Below are positions 16,719 to 24,116 of a stretch of DNA of 64,000 nt, piece by piece. Origin of the DNA: a virus; the IMG/VR virus record IMGVR_UViG_3300037264_002228, positions 1 to 64,000 of that record. One strand, given 5' to 3'. Positions within the stretch are counted from its first letter, which is position 1. The number at the start of each line of letters is the position of its first letter. The position numbers were made by a program, and so were the translations under genes. Under the pieces are notes generated by a model. It did no database searches. It was given only the letters and a program-made list of their open reading frames with translations, and was not told the origin of the DNA.

Positions 16719-17966
16719 ATGATTTTTAAGCCTGGTAAAATAACAATTGTTTTAGATGGTGGAGCCGGTAGCAGTGCTAAAGGGTTACGTGGCGCATATA
16801 TATGGAAGCATATGCGCCGTGATGCCACATTTGCTGTAAACACATTTATGAGCAATGCTGCTCACTCAATTACGCACGAAGATGGTAGAGAATATGTGCA
16901 TCAATGTTTGTCTAGTATAACATCAATCGGAAATTATGAGCGACAATATGTCAGTCCTGGGTGTGCATTTTCAGCCAATGAAATGTTAAATGAACTAAAA
17001 ATTTGTGATGTGAGTCATGATAAGCTTGGTATTCATCCAAATACTGTGATTGTAACCCAAAAAGACATAGATTATGAAAAGGGTCTTGTAGACTTCGAAG
17101 GCAACAAAAAACAAGATCGTGGTAGTGCCAACTTGAATATTGGATCTACACTACATGGAGTAGGTGCGGCTAGAGCACGTCGAGTATTGCGTAGACCAGA
17201 TGTTATGTTAGCGAAGGATGTACCAGAATTCAAACCATATCTGTGTAACACAAACGACGAAATAATGACTAGACTTGCAGCTAAACAATCAGGACTTGGA
17301 GAAATAGCTCAGGGATATCAATTAAGCCTTATGAGCGAGTTCTATCCGCGAACAACCAGTCGCAATTGTTCTGTTGCGGCATTCTTGGATGATTCATTAT
17401 TGCCACCGAATATTGTTGGTCCAGTTGTTGTGAACTTTAGAACGTACCCAATCAGAGTGAATAACAATAAATATCTGCGTAAGTCAGATGGTAAAATTTT
17501 AACATGGAATGAGTTTAATAGTACACCTGACACTGATAAAAATGTGATTGTTGGTGATTCTGGTGGGTGCTATGCCGATCAACATGAAATGTCGTGGGAT
17601 GAGATATCTACAATGGCTGGCGAAACGATATTTGAATGCACTAGTTTGACAAAATTACCGAGACGAGTATTTTCATTTAGTAAAATCAATTTAATGAATT
17701 CATTGAAATATAATAACACTGGAGATGATGTTTATATCAGTGTTAATTTTATGAATTATGTTGATAATTCTGTTAAGGGCAAGTCGACAAAAGAAGAAGT
17801 ATTGACACCAAAGGTTATTTCATGGTTGAAGGATAATATTTTAGCAGATGACGTACTACGATTTTTAAATCTATATAATATCAAATTAAATGGATTATTT
17901 ATTGGTACATGGAAAACTATTGATAGCAGCGTATTTTTAACAAAATCAGATTTAGAATCGTTATGA
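16719..17966 (+). CDS. purZ: Adenylosuccinate synthetase-like enzyme, PurZ candidate, 415 aa
   Basis: Homologue of PurA, which couples Asp to IMP with GTP. The landmark loops are in order: the P-loop-like GDEGKG of PurA is GSSAKG (17-22), so the catalytic Asp13 position is Ser; HNAGHT is SNAAHS (45-50), keeping the catalytic His; GTTGRGIGPA is GSTLHGVGAA; EGAQG is EIAQG; and FRTYPIRV matches the strand before the base-binding loop. Phage PurZ enzymes, which join Asp to dGMP to make the 2-aminoadenine precursor, are known to carry Ser or Gly for that Asp. The Shine-Dalgarno is GAGGA. Identification as PurZ rather than a divergent PurA is inference; MazZ, DatZ and the Z-specific polymerase are not in the window. 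Confidence 0.65.
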   Translation: MIFKPGKITIVLDGGAGSSAKGLRGAYIWKHMRRDATFAVNTFMSNAAHSITHEDGREYVHQCLSSITSIGNYERQYVSPGCAFSANEMLNELKICDVSHDKLGIHPNTVIVTQKDIDYEKGLVDFEGNKKQDRGSANLNIGSTLHGVGAARARRVLRRPDVMLAKDVPEFKPYLCNTNDEIMTRLAAKQSGLGEIAQGYQLSLMSEFYPRTTSRNCSVAAFLDDSLLPPNIVGPVVVNFRTYPIRVNNNKYLRKSDGKILTWNEFNSTPDTDKNVIVGDSGGCYADQHEMSWDEISTMAGETIFECTSLTKLPRRVFSFSKINLMNSLKYNNTGDDVYISVNFMNYVDNSVKGKSTKEEVLTPKVISWLKDNILADDVLRFLNLYNIKLNGLFIGTWKTIDSSVFLTKSDLESL

Positions 17967-18376
17967 AACTGTTGATTGGAACTGGTGTATATGTTGATTT
18001 TCCTACCATCAATGGTAATATATACACACGCCAAGCTGTAGAGAAAGCAATTTCCGATCAATATTTACGAGATCGGTTAGCTAATGGAGCTATCACTGGT
18101 GGGATATTAGATCCTAAGACATGTAAACCAATTGATGATGTGATGACACATAAAGTATTGGACATTAAATTATATAAGGAAGAAATAATAGTTGAAATCG
18201 ATGTGTTTGATGATACTAATACTAAATCATTTATTAAATCATTGGAACATCCACAGGCAGCAATTGTAATGGTTAGGCCACAACAATTACGCAATGGTCA
18301 AACTATTACTGAAATAGATGAAATCCGTACTGTGCATTTAAGAGAAAATCCAATTTATAAGAGGAACGATGCTTAA
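17963..18376 (+). CDS. Protease-fold relative of the prohead protease lacking catalytic residues, 137 aa
   Basis: NGNIYTRQAVEKAI (17-30) parallels NGRIYESAILKQAV of the gp21-like protease at 60675, and THKVLDIKLYKEEIIVEIDVFD (about 62-83) parallels its SHVLTKLWMEGDEVLGELEVLE. At the two catalytic positions it differs: the protease has EFDHP with the His, here GILDP, and the protease has GISSRG with the Ser, here VMVRPQ. It is therefore probably an inactive paralogue, perhaps an inhibitor or scaffold of the protease, or a protein with another job on the same fold. It overlaps the genes on both sides by 4 and 8 nt. Confidence 0.55.
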   Translation: MKLLIGTGVYVDFPTINGNIYTRQAVEKAISDQYLRDRLANGAITGGILDPKTCKPIDDVMTHKVLDIKLYKEEIIVEIDVFDDTNTKSFIKSLEHPQAAIVMVRPQQLRNGQTITEIDEIRTVHLRENPIYKRNDA

Positions 18377-18581
18377 TATTCACGAAGCTGTCCAAAAAAT
18401 TAAAAAGGTTGGGTCTTCTAATGTTCGTGTTATACCGATGGACGGACAACCAGCACTAACTGGTCTGCACAAAATTGAAATTAGAGACCAAGGTGTATGG
18501 ATTACTATTGTTGAGGGGGTCCAAAAACGGATGGCTGAAGATATAGTAACCCAAGCTATTAATAAGGTAATCTTAGGTTAG
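18369..18581 (+). CDS. Hypothetical protein, 70 aa
   Basis: Small protein preceded by AAGAGGAACG as Shine-Dalgarno. It has a short helix (IHEAVQKIKKV), two beta segments (NVRVIPMDG; LHKIEIRDQGVWITIV) and a final helix (AEDIVTQAINKVI). It is soluble-looking, without Cys. It ends the gene string that starts at 14300 and is followed by a terminator-like hairpin, so it is probably the last gene of an operon. No family is recognised. Confidence 0.6.
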   Translation: MLNIHEAVQKIKKVGSSNVRVIPMDGQPALTGLHKIEIRDQGVWITIVEGVQKRMAEDIVTQAINKVILG

Positions 18582-18620
18582 TGCATATTCACATATACTA
18601 ATTTCAAGCAAATCTACTAT

Positions 18621-18663
18621 GAGGGTTGAAAAAACTCATGGTGGGTTTCCCTCAGGCCTTTTT
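18621..18663 (+). terminator. Hairpin followed by a T-run, upstream of gene 18695
   Basis: GAGGG (18621-18625) pairs with CCCTC (18649-18653); inside, AAACTC (18632-18637) pairs with GGGTTT (18643-18648) with one G-U pair and a 5-nt loop, leaving a 6-nt bulge. TTTTT follows at 18659-18663. It would end transcription of the operon before it or act as a structured leader. The rest of the 113-nt gap shows only CATATACTAA-like AT-rich sequence. Confidence 0.5.
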
Positions 18664-18678
18664 CACAATAAGTGCCGC

Positions 18679-18687
18679 GAGGAGGTG
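18679..18687 (+). promoter_or_regulatory. Very strong ribosome binding site GAGGAGGTG
   Basis: A near-complete complement of the 16S rRNA tail, 7 nt before ATG 18695. It is the best Shine-Dalgarno sequence in the window and marks gene 18695 for high translation. Confidence 0.75.
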
Positions 18688-18694
18688 TTAAGCA

Positions 18695-19108
18695 ATGGCC
18701 AGTCAACCAGCAAATACTCTGATCAACGTTCGGTACACGGTTCGTTCATACCGTGACGGCGTCCGACACGAGGCAGTTTTGGCTCTGTTAGGTGGTGTCC
18801 TTGGTGGAGGTATGCGTGGTCTTAAGATGTCCGTCCCAGGTGACGAGACTCTTATGACAGAAACGCGTGAGACTCTAGGATCTACTGAGTCTGCTATCTT
18901 GAGTACTTCAATGACAGAAGGTCGTACAACCGGTCTTCCAGTTGTTCGTACTTTCAAGACAGTAACAACTGCTAAGAATGCTGTAGATAACGCAACATTT
19001 GGAGCTAATTTGGCTCAAATGGTACGTATCGGTCGAGATGTGTTCTTCCACAAGATTAACGCAAATCTGACAGATGATCTACACGCTCAGCTGCGTGGTG
19101 TCAACTAA
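18695..19108 (+). CDS. Highly expressed protein of unknown function, 137 aa
   Basis: No family is recognised. The protein is rich in Thr, Gly and Arg with a Gly-rich turn near residue 30 (LLGGVLGGGMRG), a Thr/Ser-rich middle (TETRETLGSTESAILSTSMT) and a helical C-terminus (FGANLAQMVRIGRDVFFHKI). Codon use is clearly less AT-rich than in its neighbours and similar to the sheath and tube genes, and it has the strongest Shine-Dalgarno in the window plus hairpins on both sides. This pattern fits an abundant structural protein expressed from its own unit. A head or tail decoration protein is a guess. Confidence 0.7.
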   Translation: MASQPANTLINVRYTVRSYRDGVRHEAVLALLGGVLGGGMRGLKMSVPGDETLMTETRETLGSTESAILSTSMTEGRTTGLPVVRTFKTVTTAKNAVDNATFGANLAQMVRIGRDVFFHKINANLTDDLHAQLRGVN

Positions 19109-19135
19109 TTTTAAGTAATTAGTCGGAATGGGAAC

Positions 19136-19163
19136 TGGGCCTGGGACGCAAGTCCCAGGCCCA
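19136..19163 (+). terminator. Perfect 12-bp hairpin with GCAA loop after gene 18695
   Basis: TGGGCCTGGGAC (19136-19147), GCAA loop (19148-19151), GTCCCAGGCCCA (19152-19163). GC-rich in an AT-rich genome, with a GNRA-type tetraloop, and no U-run after it. It may terminate, or protect the 3' end of the abundant mRNA from exonucleases. Confidence 0.7.
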
Positions 19164-19189
19164 ATCCATATCCGGACAAAAATAGACTA

Positions 19190-19663
19190 ATGAAAATTAA
19201 ATGTCTATTTGAAGACCATAAACGATTATATTATCGAATTTTGTCGGTTGAAAGTGGTGTTGATGGATACTTCAATAATAATTTGTCGAAAATTCTAGAG
19301 ATACTTAGTGGCCTAAAGATTGATAGAAATGATTATGGTAGTGTCACTACATATTTAGATATTGGAGAAGAACGAAAATTCGACCCAACTCGTGGACCAG
19401 ATTGGGTAGCAAATAGAGCAATTGAATGGTTTGCGTTTAAATTTTTGAATGGCAAACCAGTTATTGAATTCCATCAAGATGTTGAAGAACTTGATGAAAA
19501 TAATAGCATGTTAAGATTAGATAAAGCTGTTGATATTAATACATTTACGAATGTTGATGTATCACCATTAGGTGAATGGGTTGGTGGCAAGGGTGCATCT
19601 AGAGAAATAATATTAAACAACGATGTAGATATTATTGATTATCTTAAAAGAAAAATGGAATAA
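19190..19663 (+). CDS. Hypothetical protein, 157 aa
   Basis: Not recognised. Acidic protein with mixed helices and strands: an N-terminal half with LSKILEILSGLKIDRN, a middle DPTRGPDWVANRAIEWFAFKF and an acidic stretch HQDVEELDENN. It ends in a basic KRKME. There is no Cys or membrane segment. CAAAAATAGACTA directly precedes the ATG with no Shine-Dalgarno, one base off the promoter-to-start spacing seen elsewhere. It separates the hairpin unit from thyX. Confidence 0.6.
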   Translation: MKIKCLFEDHKRLYYRILSVESGVDGYFNNNLSKILEILSGLKIDRNDYGSVTTYLDIGEERKFDPTRGPDWVANRAIEWFAFKFLNGKPVIEFHQDVEELDENNSMLRLDKAVDINTFTNVDVSPLGEWVGGKGASREIILNNDVDIIDYLKRKME

Positions 19664-19698
19664 TCTGGTATCATACGTACCTAAAAATTAGGTGACGA

Positions 19699-20610
19699 AT
19701 GCCAGAATTTGAAAACATCACACGCGTAACAGTGCCAGAATTAGAAGCAATTCTTGGAAAACCTTTTAAAATTTTAAATGACGGTTTTATTAGAGTTGTA
19801 GACTATATGGGCGCAGATGAATCAATAGTTCAAGCTGCCAGAGTTTCTTATGGTAAAGGAACCAAGAAAGTTAGTGAAGATGAAGGATTAATTAGGTTCC
19901 TAATGCGCCATCGACATACTACACCATTTGAAATGTGTGAAATTAAATTACATGTGCGTGTGCCTATGGATCATTGGAGACAATGGATAAGGCATAGGAC
20001 GGCCAATGTTAATGAATATAGCACTAGATATAGTGAAGCCATTGATTCAACTCAAAACACATTGCCTGGAGAATGGCGAATTCAAGGATTAGGTAATAAA
20101 CAAGGTAGCAGTGGCTATATTGATGTTGTTGACGGTGAACAGTTAACTAAAAGTGAAAAAGAATTGCATGAGTATACACGTAAAGTATACGAAGAAAGAT
20201 TGGCTAAGGGTGTTGCTAGAGAGCAGGCCAGAAAAGATTTACCGCTGTCAACATACACTGAAGCGTATTGGAAAGTAGACTTACATAATCTATTACATTT
20301 CTTGGGTTTGAGAATGGACCCACATGCACAATTAGAAATTAGAAAATATGCTAATATTATGGGTGACATACTAAGTAAATGGGTACCACTTACATGGAAG
20401 GCGTATCTTGATTATAGAATGAATGCATTGACATTATCTTCTAGAGATACGGCTATCATAAAGGCACTTAATTTAAGTGATTTTAGTGCTGCCGCTAAAG
20501 AATTAGCAGAAGAATATGGTTGGCTTAAAAATGGCATACCAGCTAAAAACCGTGAGCGTGAGGAATTTGAATATAAATTAGACAAACTAGGAATATCAAT
20601 TCCATGGTAA
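19699..20610 (+). CDS. thyX: Flavin-dependent thymidylate synthase ThyX, 303 aa
   Basis: ThyX methylates dUMP to dTMP using methylenetetrahydrofolate, NADPH and FAD. The signature RHRxxSxNExSxRY is present as RHRTANVNEYSTRY (98-111), with Ala in place of the first Ser, followed by SEAID. RHRHTTPFEM (70-79) binds flavin, and LHNLLHFLGLRMDPHAQLEIR matches the C-terminal substrate-binding helix. A little longer than typical phage ThyX, with an extra C-terminal 40 residues. AGGTGA gives the start. With the RNR it supplies dTTP for replication of an AT-rich genome. Confidence 0.92.
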   Translation: MPEFENITRVTVPELEAILGKPFKILNDGFIRVVDYMGADESIVQAARVSYGKGTKKVSEDEGLIRFLMRHRHTTPFEMCEIKLHVRVPMDHWRQWIRHRTANVNEYSTRYSEAIDSTQNTLPGEWRIQGLGNKQGSSGYIDVVDGEQLTKSEKELHEYTRKVYEERLAKGVAREQARKDLPLSTYTEAYWKVDLHNLLHFLGLRMDPHAQLEIRKYANIMGDILSKWVPLTWKAYLDYRMNALTLSSRDTAIIKALNLSDFSAAAKELAEEYGWLKNGIPAKNREREEFEYKLDKLGISIPW

Positions 20611-20629
20611 ATGACAGCAAAAATATTAT

Positions 20630-21205
20630 ATGCCATTATATTCATCTTCAACACGCCGCCCGAACCTAATGGGGCCGGTGCATGACAAGCAGGTACCGTT
20701 TATAGCTTATGCTAATTACCCATCTTCTGTTGTTGAATCTTTAGGATTCAGACGCAGATTTGAAGTTTTTAGAGATCTTGAAAAAGGATCTATCGTAATT
20801 GAAACTGCATTATTAGATGCAGGATTTAATATCGCTACTCCGGTAGCTTTTACTATTCAAATGGCACAGACACCAGCTAGATACACAATAGTTGGTTTTG
20901 CTAGTGAAGTTGATTTGTTAGGTGGAACAACTGGAGATCCAGTTGTTGATCCTGGTGTTGAACCAAATACACAAATTACACATAGTGGAACTATTGACGG
21001 CGAAAAAACGTCACTTATGACGCCACCACAAGGACACCAAACTTGGGGCGATACTCCAACTGACACAAATCGTAATTATGCATTTACGTTGAAGTCAGCG
21101 TTGGAATCTGCTGTTTCTGGATTAAGAATTTTCTATCTTGACATTAATGGTGTCAAATATGGACAAATTCCAAATCGTAAGGGATTCTTTAGTTTCACGT
21201 CATAA
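20630..21205 (+). CDS. Hypothetical, probably virion-associated protein, 191 aa
   Basis: Not recognised by family. It has a basic, Pro/Arg-rich N-terminus (STRRPNLMGPVHDKQ), a beta-rich core (FEVFRDLEKGSIVIETALLDAGFNIATPVAFTIQM) and a loop with a repeated acidic PVVDPGVEPNTQ, ending in FFSFTS. Beta-rich composition and location next to neck genes fit a virion protein. It starts directly after an AAATATTAT sequence without Shine-Dalgarno, and the following gene begins 9 nt later. Confidence 0.55.
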   Translation: MPLYSSSTRRPNLMGPVHDKQVPFIAYANYPSSVVESLGFRRRFEVFRDLEKGSIVIETALLDAGFNIATPVAFTIQMAQTPARYTIVGFASEVDLLGGTTGDPVVDPGVEPNTQITHSGTIDGEKTSLMTPPQGHQTWGDTPTDTNRNYAFTLKSALESAVSGLRIFYLDINGVKYGQIPNRKGFFSFTS

Positions 21206-21214
21206 GGTCTTTAT

Positions 21215-21538
21215 ATGGCCTATATTCCCGGCGAAGACGAATTAGAAAGTGCCGGTGATGATGATAGACTACTTACGTCAGTTTATTCTGATATAATATC
21301 ATTAGAACCTGGAAAAACATTTCCAAATATCTATGGTTCTACACGATTTGGTAGTCACGGTTATGTAACCGGTTTTACTATAGCTCCAGATATTTCATTT
21401 CTAGAAGTGCATTATCATGAACTTGAATTTAAAATTATACCTGAACATACAGGATCAGGATTACACGACGACGACCAATTTGGTGACACCACTGTTGCTT
21501 TTAGAATCAAAGGATCAAAAGGTTGGCATCTGCCGTAA
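21215..21538 (+). CDS. Hypothetical acidic protein, 107 aa
   Basis: Small protein with a strongly acidic start (GEDELESAGDDDRLL), a Gly/Tyr-rich middle (IYGSTRFGSHGYVTGF) and beta segments with repeated His (EVHYHELEFKII). It shares orientation, spacing and style with the previous gene, so both may contribute to one virion substructure. No known domain. Confidence 0.55.
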   Translation: MAYIPGEDELESAGDDDRLLTSVYSDIISLEPGKTFPNIYGSTRFGSHGYVTGFTIAPDISFLEVHYHELEFKIIPEHTGSGLHDDDQFGDTTVAFRIKGSKGWHLP

Positions 21539-21554
21539 GTGATATTCAATTTTT

Positions 21555-21562
21555 CAAATTTC
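21555..21562 (+). promoter_or_regulatory. Weak promoter-like box CAAATTTC before gene 21567
   Basis: AAATT begins at 21556, 11 nt before ATG 21567: right spacing, but with T for A at the fifth base. It supports separate transcription of the two glycosyltransferase-like genes only weakly. Confidence 0.3.
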
Positions 21563-21566
21563 AAGT

Positions 21567-22355
21567 ATGAAATATGGATTTGTAATTGGAACTTACGGGT
21601 CATTGCCTTCAGTAGATCTCAATATATCTAATATCAAACACTTCTTTGGTAATGTTCCTATATTAATAAATGATGATGCTAGTGGAGTTGATTTTTCTAA
21701 TTTAATTGCGGCTCGTAAATGCTCATTAAATGTTAATGATGTAAATTATGGTCATGTACTAGGTGATCTTTCTGCATTTATTAATGGATTAAAATGGGCA
21801 CGTCATAATAATATCGATGTACTTATAAAAATTTCTCGTAAACTATTGTTTAGATATGATTTAAAACAATACTTAAATAAAATAATTGAATCGCACCATG
21901 ATTTTGAATGCGTGTCTTCTGACTATTATAATTTTGGTTATATGACATCATTGTTTGCAATGCATACTAAACGATTTAGTAATAAACATTTAAAGAGTAT
22001 GAAGATAGCTTTAGATATGATGTGTTTCCCGCCAGAATATGAAAACCATAAGAAGTTGTTAATTTCTAAAAAATTGTATTCTAATCACACACAGAAGATG
22101 AATCAAGAACTTTATTTTAGACATTGTTTAAAAGTTAATCCAATAACCGTTGAATGGTGGCAACATCGAATGTTTGTATGGGGTGGTCTAAAACATTTAA
22201 GCATTCGTACAAATGGTTTTTCTGAATTGCCGCTTACATATCAAAACTTAACACAAGAAGGTAAGTTTATGGTACACCATAAAGCATTAGAAATAAATCA
22301 GGCTTTATGTAAAAAATATGGTCTTTCTTATACGGCAAAAGAATTACTACAATGA
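21567..22355 (+). CDS. Glycosyltransferase-like protein, 262 aa
   Basis: Start strand YGFVIGTYGSLPSVDLNISNI and VPILINDDASGVDF resemble the donor-binding half of GT-A enzymes. A canonical DxD is not obvious: DVLIKISRKLLFR occupies the place where one would be expected, so it may be inactive or use another metal site. The C-terminal half is rich in His, Trp and Tyr (WWQHRMFVWGG), as in acceptor domains. It shares 4 nt with the following glycosyltransferase-like gene. Confidence 0.45.
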   Translation: MKYGFVIGTYGSLPSVDLNISNIKHFFGNVPILINDDASGVDFSNLIAARKCSLNVNDVNYGHVLGDLSAFINGLKWARHNNIDVLIKISRKLLFRYDLKQYLNKIIESHHDFECVSSDYYNFGYMTSLFAMHTKRFSNKHLKSMKIALDMMCFPPEYENHKKLLISKKLYSNHTQKMNQELYFRHCLKVNPITVEWWQHRMFVWGGLKHLSIRTNGFSELPLTYQNLTQEGKFMVHHKALEINQALCKKYGLSYTAKELLQ

Positions 22356-22984
22356 TTAAAAAACCTGTATTAGACCATCAATTATTCTTTTGTGTTGAAA
22401 CTATTTCATCTGGATATCGTCAACTATATTGGTGTTTAGCTAATTTAAGAAAACATTATCCATTAGCTCATGTTTTAGTTATAGTAGAAGGTGAGAATAT
22501 ATCTAATCTTGATATGTTTAAAGTAAATGTGATATATGGTAAAAACTTATGGAATGTCGATATTGGTGGATGCGGTCAATTATGGAATCGTAGATTTAAA
22601 TATTTTCTAAAAAGCAATAAACAATATTTATTTAGGATAGATTCCGACACTAAGATTGAGAAGAGATTAAGCTTCCTTCCTGTTATTGATTGTGTATTTG
22701 GAACTGTTGTTGGATGTAGTGAGCGACGTTTTATACAAGGTGGTTTTGTTGGTTTAACTAGAAATATAGCCGTCAAAATTCTCAAATCTGGTGTTTTGAT
22801 GAATAGAAAATTTAATGACTATAAATATTATGTTAATAAGAAATGGCTAGCATCAGATGATAGGGCATTGAAAGAATTGAATATGATTGGAGTGCCATTC
22901 TATAATCACCCAGAAATAAAATGTGTATGGAGAGGATCTGTACAAAGTGGCAAATATGCTATTACACATCCACATAAAATATAG
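22352..22984 (+). CDS. GT-A-like glycosyltransferase, 210 aa
   Basis: HQLFFCVETISSGYRQLYWCLANLRKHYP is an N-terminal region like that of small GT2/GT8 proteins. FRIDSDTKIEKRLSF (about 91-105) carries the DxD-type motif. GGFVGLTRNIAVKIL and WLASDDRALKEL (about 166-177) are the later substrate loops, the second with an acidic pair in the catalytic-base position. It forms a pair with the previous gene, away from the main cassette at 1.6-7.7 kb, inside structural genes, so its target may be a virion protein. Confidence 0.55.
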   Translation: MIKKPVLDHQLFFCVETISSGYRQLYWCLANLRKHYPLAHVLVIVEGENISNLDMFKVNVIYGKNLWNVDIGGCGQLWNRRFKYFLKSNKQYLFRIDSDTKIEKRLSFLPVIDCVFGTVVGCSERRFIQGGFVGLTRNIAVKILKSGVLMNRKFNDYKYYVNKKWLASDDRALKELNMIGVPFYNHPEIKCVWRGSVQSGKYAITHPHKI

Positions 22985-22987
22985 CTT

Positions 22988-22995
22988 CAAATATA
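22988..22995 (+). promoter_or_regulatory. Candidate late promoter CAAATATA fused to start codon
   Basis: TTCAAATATATAATATG: AAATA begins at 22989, 11 nt before ATG 23000, in a 15-nt gap without Shine-Dalgarno. It would start the neck-to-tail gene string. Confidence 0.55.
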
Positions 22996-22999
22996 TAAT

Positions 23000-23743
23000 A
23001 TGGCAATATTAGGCCCAGCACAACTTCCTCTTGTATTAAAAGTAGATAGCAATCCTCTTAAGTTCCATGCCATAAGTCAGCTAGGTCACCCGGTTGTAAA
23101 TGTTGAACTTATGGAACCACAGATGGAGCAAGTGCTTCGTTCTACTGGTGATTGGATTGCGCAATATTTTCCATTAGAAGAACGTTATGCGTTCTTCATG
23201 ACACAACCACTTCAAGCCGAGTATCCTTTACCAGAGGATGCATATTGGATTAGGCATGTGAGTTGGGATCCAGCAATCTCAAACATTAACAACATTTTCG
23301 GCGCTGAGAGCTTTCTATTTAATATAGGAAATATTTCTGGAATTCAGAACTTGTTAACAGATTACCATTTGTTACAATCTTATCGCAAGTTTAGTCAGCG
23401 TATTCTTAGTAATGAAGGACAATGGGAATTTAAAGTAGAAGCTAACACAATTAGATTATTTCCAGCTCCAAAAGGATCATTTCCAGTTGTTGTTGAATAT
23501 CTTCCAACAATTAATGCATTTAAATCACCACAAGCACGTGAAGTAACATATAGGGCGTTTTTGGCACAAATGAAAATAGCCCTTGGTCATGCTCGTAGAA
23601 AGTTTGGCGGAATTCCTGGGCCAGATGGCAGTACGATCAACTTCGATGGTGGCGATCTTGTAAATGAGGGTCGTGAAGAATATGCCAAAGCAGTAGAAGA
23701 TGCAATATTGCTTGGAGAACCATTGGGACCATACGTTTGGTAA
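23000..23743 (+). CDS. 13: Neck protein, T4 gp13-like, 247 aa
   Basis: Head-completion/neck protein that connects portal and tail. By memory of T4 gp13, LGHPVVNVELMEPQMEQVLRS parallels [20 protein letters not shown]; the centre DYHLLQSYRKFSQRIL and WEFKVEANTIRLFP parallel its LGYLQQMQDML and WFNSATEQLKVM; and the C-terminus GGIPGPDGSTINFDGGDLV, then EDAILLGEPLGPYVW, parallels ALPGGVTVDGQRLI, then LLDPPFGILVG. It is shorter than T4 gp13 (309 aa). It is followed by other connector-region genes, as expected for a neck cluster. Confidence 0.75.
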   Translation: MAILGPAQLPLVLKVDSNPLKFHAISQLGHPVVNVELMEPQMEQVLRSTGDWIAQYFPLEERYAFFMTQPLQAEYPLPEDAYWIRHVSWDPAISNINNIFGAESFLFNIGNISGIQNLLTDYHLLQSYRKFSQRILSNEGQWEFKVEANTIRLFPAPKGSFPVVVEYLPTINAFKSPQAREVTYRAFLAQMKIALGHARRKFGGIPGPDGSTINFDGGDLVNEGREEYAKAVEDAILLGEPLGPYVW

Positions 23744-23744
23744 C

Positions 23745-23751
23745 CAAACAT
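23745..23751 (+). promoter_or_regulatory. Promoter-like box CAAACAT before gene 23757
   Basis: AAACA begins at 23746, exactly 11 nt before ATG 23757, and is followed by TATTAT. One mismatch (C for T) to AAATA. Confidence 0.4.
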
Positions 23752-23756
23752 ATTAT

Positions 23757-24116
23757 ATGATTAATATTGCTAATAAATTGACAGTATTGCCTGGCAATAT
23801 TATATTAATACCCGGCTGTGAACCATTGAGTGAATTATCGTCTTTATCATTGTCGGCTAACATTAATTGCAAATCTTCTGTCATAACGCTAGCAGCTGCG
23901 CTTGAAGCAATACCAGGATCGACAGTTGAAATTCTATCAAACCCAAAATCATTTTTCTTTGTTTTACCAGAAGGACCGCCAACTACGCCTGGATGCAATT
24001 CATGTGATAGTGGTGTTGATTGGTACCAGATATTGCGCGATGCAACTACTCCAACGCAACCTCAGGAACCGGATGTTCCGGGACTATGCGATCCATTTGC
24101 TATGCCGAGGTGTTAA
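23757..24116 (+). CDS. Hypothetical Cys-containing protein, 119 aa
   Basis: I take ATG 23757 as start, just after the neck gene, since an earlier start would lie inside it. The N-terminal half alternates strands (KLTVLPGNIILIPGC; CKSSVITLAAALEAIPGSTVEIL). The C-terminal 45 residues are Pro-rich with five Cys (CNSCDSG, CDPFAMPRC), which could bind metal or form disulfides outside the cell. It sits between neck genes and abuts the next start codon. The family is unknown; a small virion protein is likely. Confidence 0.55.
   Translation: MINIANKLTVLPGNIILIPGCEPLSELSSLSLSANINCKSSVITLAAALEAIPGSTVEILSNPKSFFFVLPEGPPTTPGCNSCDSGVDWYQILRDATTPTQPQEPDVPGLCDPFAMPRC

Noticed and set aside
16719-17966. Complete Z-genome biosynthesis locus
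   Set aside because: Only the PurZ-like gene was found; no MazZ, DatZ or Z-type polymerase is in the window, so no pathway is claimed.
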